Shown piece after piece: positions 63,453-64,000 of a DNA stretch of 64,000 nucleotides (position 1 is its first letter; every line of letters begins with the position of its first letter). Origin of the DNA: Undaria pinnatifida (Eukaryota > Sar > Phaeophyceae > Laminariales > Alariaceae); the NCBI GenBank assembly GCA_012845835.1, contig JABAKD010000016.1:1978359-2042358 (forward strand), in the 5' to 3' direction. Made by a program: the position numbers and the translations under genes. The notes below the pieces were generated by a model that saw nothing but the letters and a program-made list of their open reading frames with translations, was not told the DNA's origin and searched no databases.

Positions 63453-63787
63453 GCCCCGGTGGTCTAGCGGTTACCCTCGAATACTACTAGCGCTGGTCCT
63501 TGAGTTCGATTCCCACCGTGGTCAGATTTGACTTTTTTTTCAGAAATGGTAAAAAAAAAAAGTTCAATTGCTGAGAGCGCCTGGCAGCGTGGGTAGGTAC
63601 AGTTCGACGCGAGTCGACGAGGGAAGAGAAGCTGAGTTATTCTCGCGATAAAAAAATGAAGGCACGTACCGTGGTGGGGAGGAGGGAGGAGGGCCCGCTG
63701 TGCAACCCCGGATCTGAGTTACTACTGGGAGGGAGGGCGAGAATAGTGCGAAGATAATAAATGGGATGGAAATAAAAAAAAAAAAAA
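63453..63787 (+). mobile_element. SINE-B, full-length copy
   Basis: Head GCCCCGGTGGTCTAGCGGTT (A box TGGTCTAGCGG) and GAGTTCGATTCCC (B box). A linker with T and A runs follows, then the body TTGCTGAGAGCGCCTGGCAG, CGACGCGAGTCGACGAGGGA, CTCGCGATAAAAAAATGAAG, a GGTGGGGAGGAGGG block, CCCCGGATCTGAGTTACTAC and GGGCGAGAATAG, ending in a run of 14-15 A. It shares the GCCCCGGTGG head start with SINE-A but has a different body. It lies in the last visible BBS7 intron in sense orientation. Confidence 0.85.
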
Positions 63788-63923
63788 ATCGTCGGAAATA
63801 GGTCATATTTTTTTTGCAATATTCTTTTTATGTATATACCTAGGTCGTGGGATTGTTTGTTGATCGGGTTGCGACTGGTTCTACGATAGACCCCCCCCCC
63901 CCAAAAAAAAAAGGCGACTTTCT

Positions 63924-64000
63924 TTAACCTCTTTACAGCCCCAACATATCTCGCTATAACTTCAAGCAATTTGTCCCCCCGAAAAAACGGGTTTCCAGTG
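63924..64000. mobile_element. TTAA MITE, cut by the window edge
   Basis: TTAACCTCTTTACAGCCCCA, then CAAGCAATTTGTCCCCCCGA and AAAAACGGGTTTCCAGT match 28620-28708 and 798-885. The right end lies outside the window. Confidence 0.65.

Noticed and set aside
1-64000. Retrovirus-like or LTR elements, Polintons and viral genes
   Set aside because: No paired direct terminal repeats, integrase, protease or capsid frame could be recognised. The only reverse transcriptase is of the LINE type.

Overview
This is eukaryotic nuclear DNA. One gene with GT-AG introns (0.5-2.7 kb) can be read on the + strand from about 46.7 kb to 62.6 kb. Most of the rest is interspersed repeats, minisatellites and microsatellites. 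The gene is BBS7, a subunit of the BBSome that traffics membrane cargo to cilia and flagella, so the organism has, or recently had, flagellated cells. Small exons in large introns, intermediate GC, and abundant AAC, GGGTC and TTTTC tracts would suit a flagellate-bearing alga such as a heterokont or brown alga. That placement is an inference; nothing in the window proves the lineage.

Layout. 0-5.6 kb: a 1.36-kb inverted-repeat transposon with target-site duplications (986-2344), sitting in a tandem repeat of about 350 bp; a second foldback element (2660-3520); a 390-bp AAC/CAG array. 5.6-23.7 kb: no gene recognised; tRNA-derived SINEs, minisatellites, small TIR elements and duplicated blocks. 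23.7-27.5 kb: three head-to-tail, 5'-truncated LINE copies on the minus strand, the longest with an open 615-aa reverse transcriptase frame. 27.5-33.6 kb: SINEs, one carrying a nested MITE with TTAA ends. 33.9-43.6 kb: a lower-repeat interval with three long minus-strand open frames (509, 695 and about 530 aa), repetitive or acidic in composition and of unknown function. 44-64 kb: BBS7 and its repeat-filled introns.

Eleven BBS7 exons could be placed by matching the family protein order, from just after the N-terminus through the beta-propeller and coiled coil into the first C-terminal beta-sandwich. All joins keep frame. A first exon at 44235-44285 is plausible but unproven. The C-terminal exons lie beyond the right edge. 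Three separate BBS7 exons have extra degraded copies in the adjacent intron. One copy keeps a splice acceptor and good coding similarity but runs into a stop, so it could act as a decoy exon.

The most notable signals are this recurrent exon-scale duplication within BBS7; the transposon with long arms and a TSD; LINE and short elements that share a 3' tail; two SINE families; and a strong excess of the 9-bp palindrome TACCWGGTA across the window.
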